Shown: one piece after another, positions 1-7,901 of the stretch
Layout of the letters: every line of letters starts with the position of its first letter
Position numbering within the stretch: the first letter of the stretch is position 1
NCBI GenBank assembly: GCA_038207625.1
Contig: JBBQZO010000005.1
Location: forward strand, 1-64,000
Reading direction: 5' to 3'
Origin: JBBQZO01 sp038207625
GTDB taxonomy: Bacteria > Pseudomonadota > Gammaproteobacteria > Burkholderiales > Burkholderiaceae_D
Length of the DNA stretch: 64,000 bases
Position numbers and translations under genes: made by a program
The notes under the pieces: generated by a model
Seen by the model: the letters and a program-made list of their open reading frames with translations, nothing else
Database searches by the model: none
What the model was told of the DNA's origin: nothing

Positions 1-96
1 CGTTTGCGTTTGCGTTTGCGTTTGCGTTTGCGTTTGCGTTTGCGTTTGCGTTTGCGTTTGCGTTTGCGTTTGCGTTTGCGTTTGCGTTTGCGTTTG
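1..96. repeat. CGTTTG hexanucleotide microsatellite, 16 units
   Basis: Sixteen perfect tandem copies of CGTTTG run from the window edge to position 96, and the tract may extend beyond the window. On the minus strand the unit reads CAAACG, which lies in frame in the secreted-protein gene starting at 150 and encodes Gln-Thr. Because the unit is six bases, slippage would change the number of QT pairs without breaking the frame. Confidence 0.97.
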
Positions 97-150
97 CGCT
101 GCATGCGCCGCCGGCAGCGCCGCCAGCACACTCACCAGCAGCATCTTCAT
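1..150 (-). CDS. Secreted protein with N-terminal Gln-Thr repeat (partial, 3' end off window)
   Basis: The first 50 codons of a minus-strand gene that continues past the window edge. ATG at 150-148 overlaps the TGA of the LolA-like gene (ATGA), so translation is coupled to it. The product opens with a signal peptide (MKMLLVSVLAALPAAHAA) whose AHA-A end is a good signal peptidase I site. At least sixteen Gln-Thr pairs follow, encoded by the CGTTTG/CAAACG microsatellite. The operon (ABC transporter plus LolA-like carrier) suggests an envelope or outer-membrane protein, but the visible part has no diagnostic domain. A second in-frame ATG lies two codons downstream. Sure of the reading frame, unsure of function. 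Confidence 0.8.
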   Translation of the reverse strand, partial: MKMLLVSVLAALPAAHAAQTQTQTQTQTQTQTQTQTQTQTQTQTQTQTQT

Positions 151-902
151 GGCGCCACGTCGCTGCGATTGAGGAACATCGGATTGAACAACTCATCACC
201 CAGCTGGCGCGGCTTGCTGGCCAAGGTGCTGACCACCGTTTCGCGTCCGCTCTGGATTTCATCGTTCAGTATCATGCGCGTGATTTGCGGGCGGCCCGAC
301 AAGGTGGCCAGCTCGAAGCGGGCCTGCTTGATCTTGCGGTTCGAGGCCGCGTACAGGTCGGCATGCACCGGGTGAAAGTCACGTTTGGCCACCTGCAGCA
401 CGATGCGCTGGTAGCTGAGCGAGCCACGTAATGCGTTCAATTCCAACTCCAGACACGCCACCCCGCCCACCTCGACTTCGCGCGCCACGCTGCCTGTGTA
501 GTCGCCCGACCAGGTCATCGTGGCAAGGTCGCCGGTGGCGGCGTCGCCCAGCAGTTTTTGCAGCGGCGTGATACGGATCGGCCGCGCGCTGCCGGGCAAC
601 TGCATCCAGAAATCGTCCCCCACCATCAGCACCTTCTGGCCCACCTCGCCCGGCGAGCGAAACAGCACCAGCGACTTGCCGCCCGGTTTGAGCATCACCT
701 GATAACGCTTTTCCTTGTCGGCCACGCCGTTCTTGAACGTCTGCACCAGCGTCTCGACCTGGGCCGACGCCTCCGGCAGGCGGAACGCGTCGGCTTTCTT
801 GAGTATCGCGTCGACGTCGGCGCCGGCGCCGGCTTGCCCCGCGAGCATCAAACCGGCCAGCACGACGGCCGCACGGATTGGATTGAACGATGGCTTAAAC
901 AT
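147..902 (-). CDS. Outer membrane lipoprotein-sorting (LolA-like) periplasmic protein
   Basis: A 251-residue exported protein resembling the LolA-like/DUF4292-type carriers often encoded beside MacB/FtsX-type ABC transporters. A signal peptide covers about residues 1-27. The rest is rich in beta-strand patterns, with phrases typical of the family such as KSLVLFRSPGEVGQKVLMVGD and FWMQLPGSARP. The start at 902 is preferred to an upstream in-frame codon at 920 because it opens directly onto the signal peptide. It overlaps the permease stop by 8 nt. Expected to move lipoprotein or lipid cargo through the periplasm for the upstream transporter. The cargo is unknown. Confidence 0.82.
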   Translation of the reverse strand: MFKPSFNPIRAAVVLAGLMLAGQAGAGADVDAILKKADAFRLPEASAQVETLVQTFKNGVADKEKRYQVMLKPGGKSLVLFRSPGEVGQKVLMVGDDFWMQLPGSARPIRITPLQKLLGDAATGDLATMTWSGDYTGSVAREVEVGGVACLELELNALRGSLSYQRIVLQVAKRDFHPVHADLYAASNRKIKQARFELATLSGRPQITRMILNDEIQSGRETVVSTLASKPRQLGDELFNPMFLNRSDVAP

Positions 903-2127
903 AGGCGAGCGCCTCCACAACAGATTGATTGGCGGCGCGTCGGCTGACGCACCATGACGCGATGGCGGACAACAGGGCGACGATCGCTGCGGCGCTCAGG
1001 TACATCGGCAGCGATACCACTACCACTAGCGGGTAGCCGTCCGAATGGCCCGGCGGGGGCGGCATCTGCACGCCCAGGTGCAGCAAGCAGAAAGCGGCGC
1101 CGGCGGCCAGCGCCATACCCAGCAGCGCGCCGCCCACGCCCAGCGTCAGCCCTTCCAGCGTGAACAGGCGCATCACTTCGCCCGGCGTGGTGCCCATCGC
1201 GCGCAGCGTGCCGATTTCGCGGGTGCGTTCGAGCACCGCCATCGCCAGCGTATTGGTCACCGAAAACAGCACGATGACCAGCACGATCACGCCCAGAAAA
1301 CCGAAGATGCGGTTGTACAGCCCCTTGACGCTCTGGTAGAACAGCGCCTGGTCCAGCCAGGTGCGCAGCGCCAGCGTGGCGCCGAATTTGGCACGCAGCA
1401 GCGCCGCGGTCGCATCGGTGGCGTCCAGTTCGTCGAGATACACGCCCAGGCTGCTCACTTTGTCGGTCACCAGCAGCGACTGCGCCACGCTCAAGTCGAC
1501 CATCGCCAGGCGCTTGTCGATATCGGCGATGCCGGTGCTGACGATGCCGGTGACGACGACATCCAAGGCGTTCAGGCTGCCCTTGGTGGTGGTCGACATC
1601 AGCGTCAGGCTGCTGCCCGGATGCGCGCCCAGCGTCCTGGCCAGACCTTTGCCCAGTACCACGCCCGGTCCTTTGCCGGGCGTCTGATTATCGAGCAGCT
1701 CGCCCGCTTCGCGCTTCATGAACGGCCCCTTGACGACATACTCCTGGTTGGCGTCGACACCGCTGCCGACGAAGATCTCGCTCTTGTCGCCATTGCTGAT
1801 CAGGCCGGAAAACTGCAGGCGCGGCAGCACCCGCTGCACGCCGGGCACGGCCAGCAAGGTGCGCGTCAGAGTGGCACTGTCGGCCAGGCCATGCTCGAGC
1901 GGCATCGCCTCGCTGTCATCGAAAAAGCCCGCCGATCCCACCACCAGGTGACCGCTGGTGCGCGCGCTGGCCTGGGCCAGCGACTGGTAGGTGTACAGCG
2001 CAAAACCGCCGCCCAACAGGGCCGCTGCCGTGCCCGTCGCGGTGATCGCCAGCGTCACCAGCGAGCGGCGCCGATTGCGCGTGGCGTTCTTCAGCGCCAG
2101 CGCCAGCCATGTGAAATTAATGCGCAT
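895..2127 (-). CDS. ABC transporter permease, FtsX/MacB family
   Basis: A 410-residue inner-membrane permease of the LolC/E-FtsX-MacB type. One N-terminal membrane segment (about residues 23-46, after the basic KNATRNRRR stretch) is followed by a large periplasmic MacB-like core. Three further segments lie in the C-terminal third, including GFLGVIVLVIVLFSVTNTLAM followed by the family hallmark VLERTREIGTLRAMG that contacts the ATPase. It overlaps the ATPase gene by 11 nt and the LolA-like gene by 8 nt. With those neighbours it should form a mechanotransmission-type transporter acting on periplasmic substrate or lipoprotein. The substrate cannot be read from sequence. Confidence 0.9.
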   Translation of the reverse strand: MRINFTWLALALKNATRNRRRSLVTLAITATGTAAALLGGGFALYTYQSLAQASARTSGHLVVGSAGFFDDSEAMPLEHGLADSATLTRTLLAVPGVQRVLPRLQFSGLISNGDKSEIFVGSGVDANQEYVVKGPFMKREAGELLDNQTPGKGPGVVLGKGLARTLGAHPGSSLTLMSTTTKGSLNALDVVVTGIVSTGIADIDKRLAMVDLSVAQSLLVTDKVSSLGVYLDELDATDATAALLRAKFGATLALRTWLDQALFYQSVKGLYNRIFGFLGVIVLVIVLFSVTNTLAMAVLERTREIGTLRAMGTTPGEVMRLFTLEGLTLGVGGALLGMALAAGAAFCLLHLGVQMPPPPGHSDGYPLVVVVSLPMYLSAAAIVALLSAIASWCVSRRAANQSVVEALAYV

Positions 2128-2818
2128 AGCCAGCTCCCGCCAGTACGCCGTCGTCCAGCACCAGCGCGCGGTCGCAGTGGCTAATCATCCGATCGTCATG
2201 GGTGGCAATCAGGAAGGTGGTGCCGTGTTCGTGGGCGAGTGTTTTCATCAGGTCGACAATCTGGGTGGCGGTGATCGAATCGAGGTTGGCGGTGGGTTCG
2301 TCGGCGATCACCAGTTGCGGCTCCTTGACGACGGCGCGTGCGATCGCCACGCGCTGGCGCTGACCACCAGACAGTTGGTCGGGACGATGGTGGCCAAACT
2401 CGGCCAGGCCCACACGGGCGAGCGCCAGTTGCACGCGGCGCTTGCGCTCTCCCCCCGGCACGCCCAGCAAATGCAGCGGAAACTCGACGTTGTCATAGGC
2501 GCTCATCACCGGCACCAGATTAAAACTCTGGAACACGAAGCCGATGCGTTGGCGCCGCAACAAGGTCTTGCGCACCTCGTCGGCCAGCAGCAGCGGCTGA
2601 CCGTCGTACAGCATCTCGCCCTCGTCGAACTGGTCGAGCAAGCCGCACATATTGAGCAGCGTGCTCTTGCCGCTGCCGGACGGGCCGGTGATCGCGGCGA
2701 TTTCGCCGCGCCGCACCGTCAAGTCCACGCTGCGCAGGGCGCAGATGCGGTTGCCGCCCAGCGTGAACGACTTCGACACACCGCGCAGGCTCATCAAGGG
2801 TTCGCTCGCGCCCATCAT
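2117..2818 (-). CDS. ABC transporter ATP-binding protein (LolD/MacB-type)
   Basis: A 233-residue ATPase of the LolD/MacB/FtsE group. Walker A GPSGSGKST is at residues 45-53, the Q-loop FVFQSFNLVP near 94-103, signature LSGGQRQRV at 148-156 and Walker B LVIADE at 169-174, followed by the H-loop LIATHD. ATG at 2818-2816 overlaps the TGA of the upstream TPR-like gene (ATGA). An in-frame extension upstream lies inside that gene and is rejected as a start. It pairs with the FtsX-type permease immediately downstream. Confidence 0.93.
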   Translation of the reverse strand: MMGASEPLMSLRGVSKSFTLGGNRICALRSVDLTVRRGEIAAITGPSGSGKSTLLNMCGLLDQFDEGEMLYDGQPLLLADEVRKTLLRRQRIGFVFQSFNLVPVMSAYDNVEFPLHLLGVPGGERKRRVQLALARVGLAEFGHHRPDQLSGGQRQRVAIARAVVKEPQLVIADEPTANLDSITATQIVDLMKTLAHEHGTTFLIATHDDRMISHCDRALVLDDGVLAGAGYAH

Positions 2819-3471
2819 TGCCCCAACTCCTTCAGGCGGGCGGCGGCGCGCTGCGCCTCGGGCGACTGGGGCGCCGTCTTGATCAGCTGCTGCAGCAGCG
2901 ACGTTTCGTCGGTGCCGCGTTTGTCGCGCCCGGCCTGACGCGCCGCCACCTCCAGCAGTGCCGCACGCACGCCGGCCGGCGCCTGGGCCAGCACCGGGGA
3001 AGTCAGCGCCGCGTCCAGCGCGCGCTTGCCGCCGGCGCGCCGGTTCATGAAGTCGGGCAGCGCCAGCAGCGTGCTCGCTGCCACCAAACGCGTGACGACG
3101 CTCTCCGGCGCACCTTCGAACAGCGCCTCGTCGTGCGCCGGCGTCAATTGCGCCAACGCCTTCTCGATCGCGTTGGCACCCGCTTCGGAGTACTTCATTT
3201 TTTCCCACGGCATGGATGCGTCGCGCCCCTGCAAGGCGACGGCGGCGCCGGCGTAAGCGGCCAACAGCGGGTGCCCGGGATAGCTGGCGGCGAGCGCCTT
3301 GAACTGCTCACGGGCGGCATCACGGGCCGTCGCGTCGCCGGCGGTGCCGGCCATGAACTGGCTGCGCGCCTGCGCAAATCCGGCCGGTGCCGCTTCTTGG
3401 GTGGCGGCATGCGCCAGCGCGCATGCGCCGGCCAGAACGAATATGGTCAAACTGCGAATCGCGGTGTGCAT
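2815..3471 (-). CDS. Periplasmic TPR-like protein, first gene of the ABC operon
   Basis: A 218-residue alanine-rich helical protein with a signal peptide (MHTAIRSLTIFVLAGACA..., cleavage probably after AHA near residue 23). The helical pattern (GHPLLAAYAGAAVALQGRDA, SPEAQRAAARLKELGQ) resembles TPR-type scaffolds, but no canonical TPR consensus is complete. It is the promoter-proximal gene of the operon and its stop overlaps the ATPase start. A soluble periplasmic helper of the transporter is the most economical reading. No precise family was recognised. Confidence 0.72.
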   Translation of the reverse strand: MHTAIRSLTIFVLAGACALAHAATQEAAPAGFAQARSQFMAGTAGDATARDAAREQFKALAASYPGHPLLAAYAGAAVALQGRDASMPWEKMKYSEAGANAIEKALAQLTPAHDEALFEGAPESVVTRLVAASTLLALPDFMNRRAGGKRALDAALTSPVLAQAPAGVRAALLEVAARQAGRDKRGTDETSLLQQLIKTAPQSPEAQRAAARLKELGQ

Positions 3472-3577
3472 CGTGGGCTCCTGTGGGTGATCGATAGCGT
3501 CAGGCTAACCACGCGCAAGCGGCGGCGCGAGTGCGATGCGACGAAACCGGTCTTGGTGGCGTCCAAGCGGTGACGCC

Positions 3578-4195
3578 ATGGCGCGATACCGCAGTCCGGC
3601 AAGCGCCGGGTGCCGGCGCTTGCTGCGGCGCGCAGGCCCGCTGGCCCGCATCGTCGCCGGACTGGACCAGCTGATCGACGAGCTGCTGGCCAGCCGGCTC
3701 GGCGCCACCCGCGACGCGCCGCGCATCGAAGCCGACCGTGACCTGACGGCGCTGGTGGCCGAGGAATGTGCGCGCCTTGACTGCCAGAATGGGCGCGCTT
3801 TGACTGCCAGCTTACCGCGCCCGCGTTGACGCTGGCGGGCGACCCGCGGCTATTGTGCCGGCTGGTGCGCAACCTGCTGGAGAACGCCGGGCGCGACGCC
3901 AGCGCGACGCCGGTGACGGTCAGCTTGGCCGCCGCGCCCGATGGCGGCTGCCCTGGACGTGTGCGATGGCGGCCCCGGCGTGCCCGAGGACCAGTGCGCG
4001 CTGATCTTCACGCGGCTCTAGCGCGTCAAGGGGAGCAGCGAAGGTGCCGGCGGCGTCGGACTGGGACTGAGTCTGGTACCCCAGATCGCCCGCGCGCACG
4101 GCGGCGAGGTCGCCTGCCGGCCCAATCCAGCCGGCGGCTGCCGCTTCACGGTGACGCTGGCCAGCGCGCCGCCAGCGGGCCAGCCGGTCAGGTAG
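3578..4195 (+). pseudogene. Decayed sensor histidine kinase (C-terminal remnant)
   Basis: Pieces of a histidine kinase ATPase domain lie in several frames. A linker (LDQLIDELLASRLGATR...) is followed by a frame break near 3800. The N-box-like LVRNLLENAGRDA follows at about 3866-3904. After another shift near 3940 come the G1-like DVCDGGPGVPEDQ and a stop at 4019, then the G2-like GVGLGLSLVPQIARAHGGEV to 4195. At least two frameshifts and one stop interrupt it. The H-box and the whole sensor half are missing. No partner response regulator is adjacent. This is a non-functional relic. Confidence 0.8.
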
Positions 4196-4205
4196 TCGAG
4201 CCGTC

Positions 4206-4243
4206 AAAAAAAATCCGGCACCGCGGTTGCCCGTGGTGCCGGA
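4206..4243 (-). terminator. Rho-independent terminator of the CARDB gene
   Basis: Arms TCCGGCACCGCGG (4214-4226) and CCGTGGTGCCGGA (4231-4243) pair with one mismatch around a 4-nt loop. On the minus strand the stem is followed by eight T (A-run 4206-4213). It lies 23 nt past the stop of the gene ending at 4267. Confidence 0.88.
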
Positions 4244-4266
4244 AAGTCTGCCATCGGGCAGGTCAA

Positions 4267-5406
4267 TTATTTCTTATCGGTCGTCGTGGTCACTGGCTTG
4301 GTGGTCGTCGTTTCAGGCTTCTTGTCGGTCGTCGTCACCGGCGTGGTGGTCGTCGTTTCAGGCTTCTTGTCGGTCGTCGTCACCGGCGTTGTGGTGCTTG
4401 TCGTTTCAGGCTTCTTGTCCGTCGTGGTGGTCACTGGCTTGGTCACAGGAACTGGTTCAGTCGCGCTTTTGCAGGTGGCGTCGACGTTGACGGTGACGCT
4501 CGTTTCATTGTTCGTCTCGTTACTCTCGTCGACGTTGTGGAGCGCATCAACGAGCAGGCGCAACACGTTCTTGCCCGGTGCCAGATAGGCCTGCATCGCC
4601 ACCAGTTTCGTCGAGCTCTTGTCGGCCGACATGGCGCCTTGTTGGCTGATCACGGCGTCACCCACCCGCAACTGGTTGGTGAAACCGCTCGCCGCCACCG
4701 TGCCAACGTTGGTCAGGTCGTAGATCATATTGAAGGCGCAGCGTCCGTTCGAGGTCAGGAACGCGTCGGCGGCATGCACCGTCACCGTGCCGCCCCAAGG
4801 CAAGGTGTGGTTACCTGCTCCGCTGACCGTACCGCCGATGCCGAAGCCGCGCTGGCTGAGCAGATCAGCCTTCGGTGCCGGTGCGGGCGCCGGTGCTGGC
4901 GCCGGTGCTGGCGTCACTGGTGCGGCGCCGCACGTGCCGTTCAAGACAACCTTGATGCCGACCTGGTTGTTGCCCTCGTTCGATTCGGACAAATTGTTGT
5001 CCGAATCGAGCTTCAGATTGAATTCGAAACTGCCGGGCATCAGGTAAGGCTGCGTGCTGATCTGCTTGCTTTCGCCGGCACCGAGTGTCAGCGCGCTGTT
5101 GATCGCCACCACCGCGCCCTTGGCCACCAGCTGGTTCTTGAACGTGCCGGTCGCCGCGTCGCCGTTGTTTTGCATGTCGTAGTTGACGTTGAACGCGCAA
5201 TGGCCGTTCGAGCGCAGGAAGGCGTCCGACTCGCTCAGAACAACGCTGCCACCCCACGGCACGAACTTGCCGCCGGCGCCGCCGATGGCCCCGCCTATCG
5301 TGATGCCCTTGGTGGCAGTGACGTCGACACTCGACGCTGCGGCGGAACCGCTGACAAGAATGGCTGCGGCTGCAATGATGGTCAGAACTGGGCTCGAGTG
5401 GCGCAT
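4267..5406 (-). CDS. Secreted CARDB-domain protein with Thr/Lys-rich repeat tail
   Basis: A 379-residue exported protein. ATG at 5406 has a good AGGAGACC ribosome site and opens a signal peptide (MRHSSPVLTIIAAAAILVSG). Two related CARDB-like adhesion modules follow, each ending in the typical phrase LxLDxxNxxxESNEGNN / VDALHNVDESNETNN. They are separated by a proline-alanine linker (PAPAPAPAPAPAPK). The last 60 or so residues are repeats of TTTDKKPETTTT-type sequence, encoded by imperfect ~60-nt DNA repeats (about 4268-4440). Probably a cell-surface or extracellular adhesive protein with an extended Thr-rich tail. No anchoring motif is visible. A terminator follows. Confidence 0.85.
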   Translation of the reverse strand: MRHSSPVLTIIAAAAILVSGSAAASSVDVTATKGITIGGAIGGAGGKFVPWGGSVVLSESDAFLRSNGHCAFNVNYDMQNNGDAATGTFKNQLVAKGAVVAINSALTLGAGESKQISTQPYLMPGSFEFNLKLDSDNNLSESNEGNNQVGIKVVLNGTCGAAPVTPAPAPAPAPAPAPKADLLSQRGFGIGGTVSGAGNHTLPWGGTVTVHAADAFLTSNGRCAFNMIYDLTNVGTVAASGFTNQLRVGDAVISQQGAMSADKSSTKLVAMQAYLAPGKNVLRLLVDALHNVDESNETNNETSVTVNVDATCKSATEPVPVTKPVTTTTDKKPETTSTTTPVTTTDKKPETTTTTPVTTTDKKPETTTTKPVTTTTDKK

Positions 5407-5572
5407 GGTAGGTCTCCTGGTTGGTGATGATTTCCATACAGCAATCATCGTGCCAGCGGCCCCGTCCCCACGAGCTGACAAACTTTGTCGCAACAAGTTT
5501 TACCATGAAGCAATACTTGTGACAATTCAGGCAATCAGTGTGGCGATTTTTCTACGACGGTGACGTTTTGTG

Positions 5573-6373
5573 TCAGCGCGCCACGCACAGCGGCAAACTG
5601 AATGCTTGCAGCACGTCGCCGCTGGCGGACTGGACGAAGGCGCTCACGGCCAGATTGGCCGCCAGCGCGCCGGGCGGCAGCGCCAGCACCTGCGCCAGCC
5701 GCGCCGCGCCGGTGCCGCTATTGCCGGCCCCGACCAGAGGCAGCGGCGCCAGCCAGCCACGTGCAACGGCGTCGTGACGCAGCGCATGGCCGCGGTTTTC
5801 ACCAGCCGTGACCATACTGACCAGGCCGTTTTCCACCAGCGCGACATGCAAGGTGGCGCCGACCGGCGCGCTGGCAGTGACGTCGATCGGCACGCCGCTC
5901 GCGCCGATCGCCCCCAGCGCAATGCCGATCTGGGCCCCGGCCGCACGCGCGTTGATGCGCTTCAGTTGCGCCGGCAGGCTGGCGCCCCAGCCCGCGACGC
6001 CCCCGCGCAACTCTTGCCCCGCCACGAAAATTTCCGGCGTATAGATGGTGCGCGAATTGGCCAGGCCGGACAGCCAGCGCTGGCGCTCGGTGAACGCGGC
6101 GCGCGCAAACGGATCCTTCCAGCCGATGTAGTCCCAGTAGTCCACATGCAGCGCCAGCAACACGGCAGAATCTGGCGTGACGCCGGCCGCGCGCAAGCCA
6201 CCCAGGTATTGGTCGGCCGGCGGACAGCTGTCGCAGCCCTCGGACGTGAACAGTTCAATCAGCGCCACCCGGTGCGCCGGGCTGTGCGCGCTGCAGCCAT
6301 TGGCCGCCAGCGCGCCAGCGCCGCTGCCACCCAGCACGGCGCAGGCGGCGACCATCAACATATGCTTTTTCAT
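5573..6373 (-). CDS. DUF1223 thioredoxin-like periplasmic protein
   Basis: A 266-residue exported protein. A signal peptide (about residues 1-24) precedes the DUF1223 signature ELFTSEGCDSCPPADQYL, with the CDSC redox-type pair at 47-50, and later HVDYWDYIGWKDPFA, both hallmarks of the family. Several in-frame Met codons lie upstream. The one at 6373 is preferred because TGGAGA sits 6 nt before it and MKKH begins a classical signal peptide. The family has a thioredoxin fold but no agreed enzymatic role. It stands apart from its neighbours and no operon partner is evident. Confidence 0.88.
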   Translation of the reverse strand: MKKHMLMVAACAVLGGSGAGALAANGCSAHSPAHRVALIELFTSEGCDSCPPADQYLGGLRAAGVTPDSAVLLALHVDYWDYIGWKDPFARAAFTERQRWLSGLANSRTIYTPEIFVAGQELRGGVAGWGASLPAQLKRINARAAGAQIGIALGAIGASGVPIDVTASAPVGATLHVALVENGLVSMVTAGENRGHALRHDAVARGWLAPLPLVGAGNSGTGAARLAQVLALPPGALAANLAVSAFVQSASGDVLQAFSLPLCVAR

Positions 6374-6430
6374 TGCCATCTCCATCAAGGATTGTCGGTT
6401 CCTGATTGGTCGGGCGCGCCGGGCAAAAGC

Positions 6431-7162
6431 TTACAGTGGCGCGCCGGCCGGGGTTGGCAGCGCCACAAACGTGATGGTCGCGTCGTTCGACCAGGACGTG
6501 TCCCACAGCGGCGGCCAATACCGCAGGCCGTCCTTGGTGAGACGGACCGGGACGCTGCGCACCCCGTCCGACAAGGTCGCGCCCGCCGTTGGTATCGGCG
6601 TGCTAAAACTGATGCCGATCTTGGACGAGGTGCAGGCGCCGGCCAGGCTAAAGATCCCGCGAATGAGCAAAGGCACGTCGCCTTTCTCGATTGCCCACAT
6701 CACCTCGCAGGACAGGCGCTGGTCGCCCAGCCGTATGACATGCTCGGGCAGGCCCGGGCTGCGCACCGTGGCGACCCAACGGATCGAGTCCTTCCTGCGG
6801 TTCAGCACCAGCTCGGCGTTGTCATCCAACGCACTCTGATTGCGCGGCAGCACAAAGGCGCCGTCCGGGCCGATCGGCAGCGCGATCGGACTATCGTTGC
6901 CAACCAGACGCAGTCCGACGCCGTCCAGGCTGACTTCCTTGCTCTGTGCGCGCAGCTTGAAGCTCAGGGTAGCATCCGGCGCCAGCTGGTGCATGGCCTC
7001 GAACGTGTCCAGCCCCTTCACCATGGCGCGGTACGATTTCCACTCCGGGTCGCGCAGGCCGACCACGCTGACCACTTTGGCATCGGCCGGCGTCTCGTCG
7101 GCGCGCACAGGGGAAGTGTTCAGCGCAAGCGCGCCGAGGCAGCAGATCAGTAAAATCTTCAT
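6431..7162 (-). CDS. Hypothetical secreted protein with homopolymer at its start
   Basis: A 243-residue protein of unrecognised family. A signal peptide (MKILLICCLGALALNTS..., cleavage near VRA-DE) leads into a beta-rich region. The C-terminal half has phrases such as PVRLTKDGLRYWPPLWDTS that give no family assignment. The ATG at 7162-7160 has no Shine-Dalgarno sequence. Instead an 11-base C tract (plus-strand G at 7166-7176) ends three bases before it. A TTG 45 nt upstream is in frame through the tract, so an alternative longer product would be frame-sensitive to tract length. The gene follows the response regulator by 51 nt on the same strand and may belong to its transcript. Confidence 0.7.
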   Translation of the reverse strand: MKILLICCLGALALNTSPVRADETPADAKVVSVVGLRDPEWKSYRAMVKGLDTFEAMHQLAPDATLSFKLRAQSKEVSLDGVGLRLVGNDSPIALPIGPDGAFVLPRNQSALDDNAELVLNRRKDSIRWVATVRSPGLPEHVIRLGDQRLSCEVMWAIEKGDVPLLIRGIFSLAGACTSSKIGISFSTPIPTAGATLSDGVRSVPVRLTKDGLRYWPPLWDTSWSNDATITFVALPTPAGAPL

Positions 7163-7165
7163 CGA

Positions 7166-7176
7166 GGGGGGGGGGG
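7166..7176. repeat. 11-base G/C homopolymer abutting a start codon
   Basis: Eleven G on the plus strand (C on the minus) lie three bases upstream of the ATG at 7162, in the position of the ribosome-binding site. Homopolymers of this length are prone to slippage. Confidence 0.9.
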
Positions 7177-7213
7177 CCGGGTTGGATTGCTGAAAAGTGC
7201 AATACAAGCAATT

Positions 7214-7900
7214 TTACACTGCTGGCAACTCGAAGCGGTAGCCGACCCCGTACACCGATTGCAGGCAGTCCGACTGCGGCAGGCGCGCGGCGAGCTTGCG
7301 GCGGATATTCTTGATGTGCGAGTCGACCGTGCGGTCGTTATTGTCGCGCAGGTCCTCGTGCGCCACATCGAGCAGTTGCTGGCGCGCGTAGACCCGGCCG
7401 GGGTGTTCGATCAGTTCGGCCAGCAGGCGAAATTCGACCGGTGTCAGCGCCAGTGCCGTGCCGCCGACCAGCACGCGCATGCTGGCGCGCTCGACCAGCA
7501 GGACGGCGCTGTCGGCGCGCGCCACGGCACCGCCCGTGCGGCGCAGCTGGGCGCGCACGCGCGCGACGACCTCGCGCGGGCTGAACGGCTTGCACACGTA
7601 ATCGTCGGCGCCGCTGTCAAGGCCAAGCAGACGATCGACCTCGTCGACCCGCGCCGTCAACATGATGATCGGCAGTTGCGAAAAACCGCGCACAGCCTGG
7701 CACACGGCCAGGCCATCCATCACCGGCAGCATCAGGTCGAGTATCATCAGCGCCGGCGGGTCGGCGCGCACCAGCGTCAGCGCGCTGGCACCGTCGCCGC
7801 AGCAGCTGGTGCGGTAGCCAGCCGCGTTCAGGTAGTCGACCAGCAGCGCGGCGATTTTCGGGTCGTCCTCGACAATCAGAATGTGCGCCGGCGCGTCCAT
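7214..7900 (-). CDS. OmpR-family response regulator (BaeR-like)
   Basis: A 228-residue regulator. Receiver domain residues 1-120 have the acidic pair D12-D13, phospho-acceptor D55 in LMILDLMLP, T82 and K104 (CKPF). The C-terminal winged helix ends with the typical AHEDLRDNNDRTVDSHIKNIRRKLA and VYGVGYRFELP. ATG at 7900 begins one base after the kinase stop, so the pair is co-translated. Relation to BaeR is suggested by the partner kinase and sequence style. The targets are unknown. Confidence 0.9.
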   Translation of the reverse strand: MDAPAHILIVEDDPKIAALLVDYLNAAGYRTSCCGDGASALTLVRADPPALMILDLMLPVMDGLAVCQAVRGFSQLPIIMLTARVDEVDRLLGLDSGADDYVCKPFSPREVVARVRAQLRRTGGAVARADSAVLLVERASMRVLVGGTALALTPVEFRLLAELIEHPGRVYARQQLLDVAHEDLRDNNDRTVDSHIKNIRRKLAARLPQSDCLQSVYGVGYRFELPAV

Positions 7901-7901
7901 C

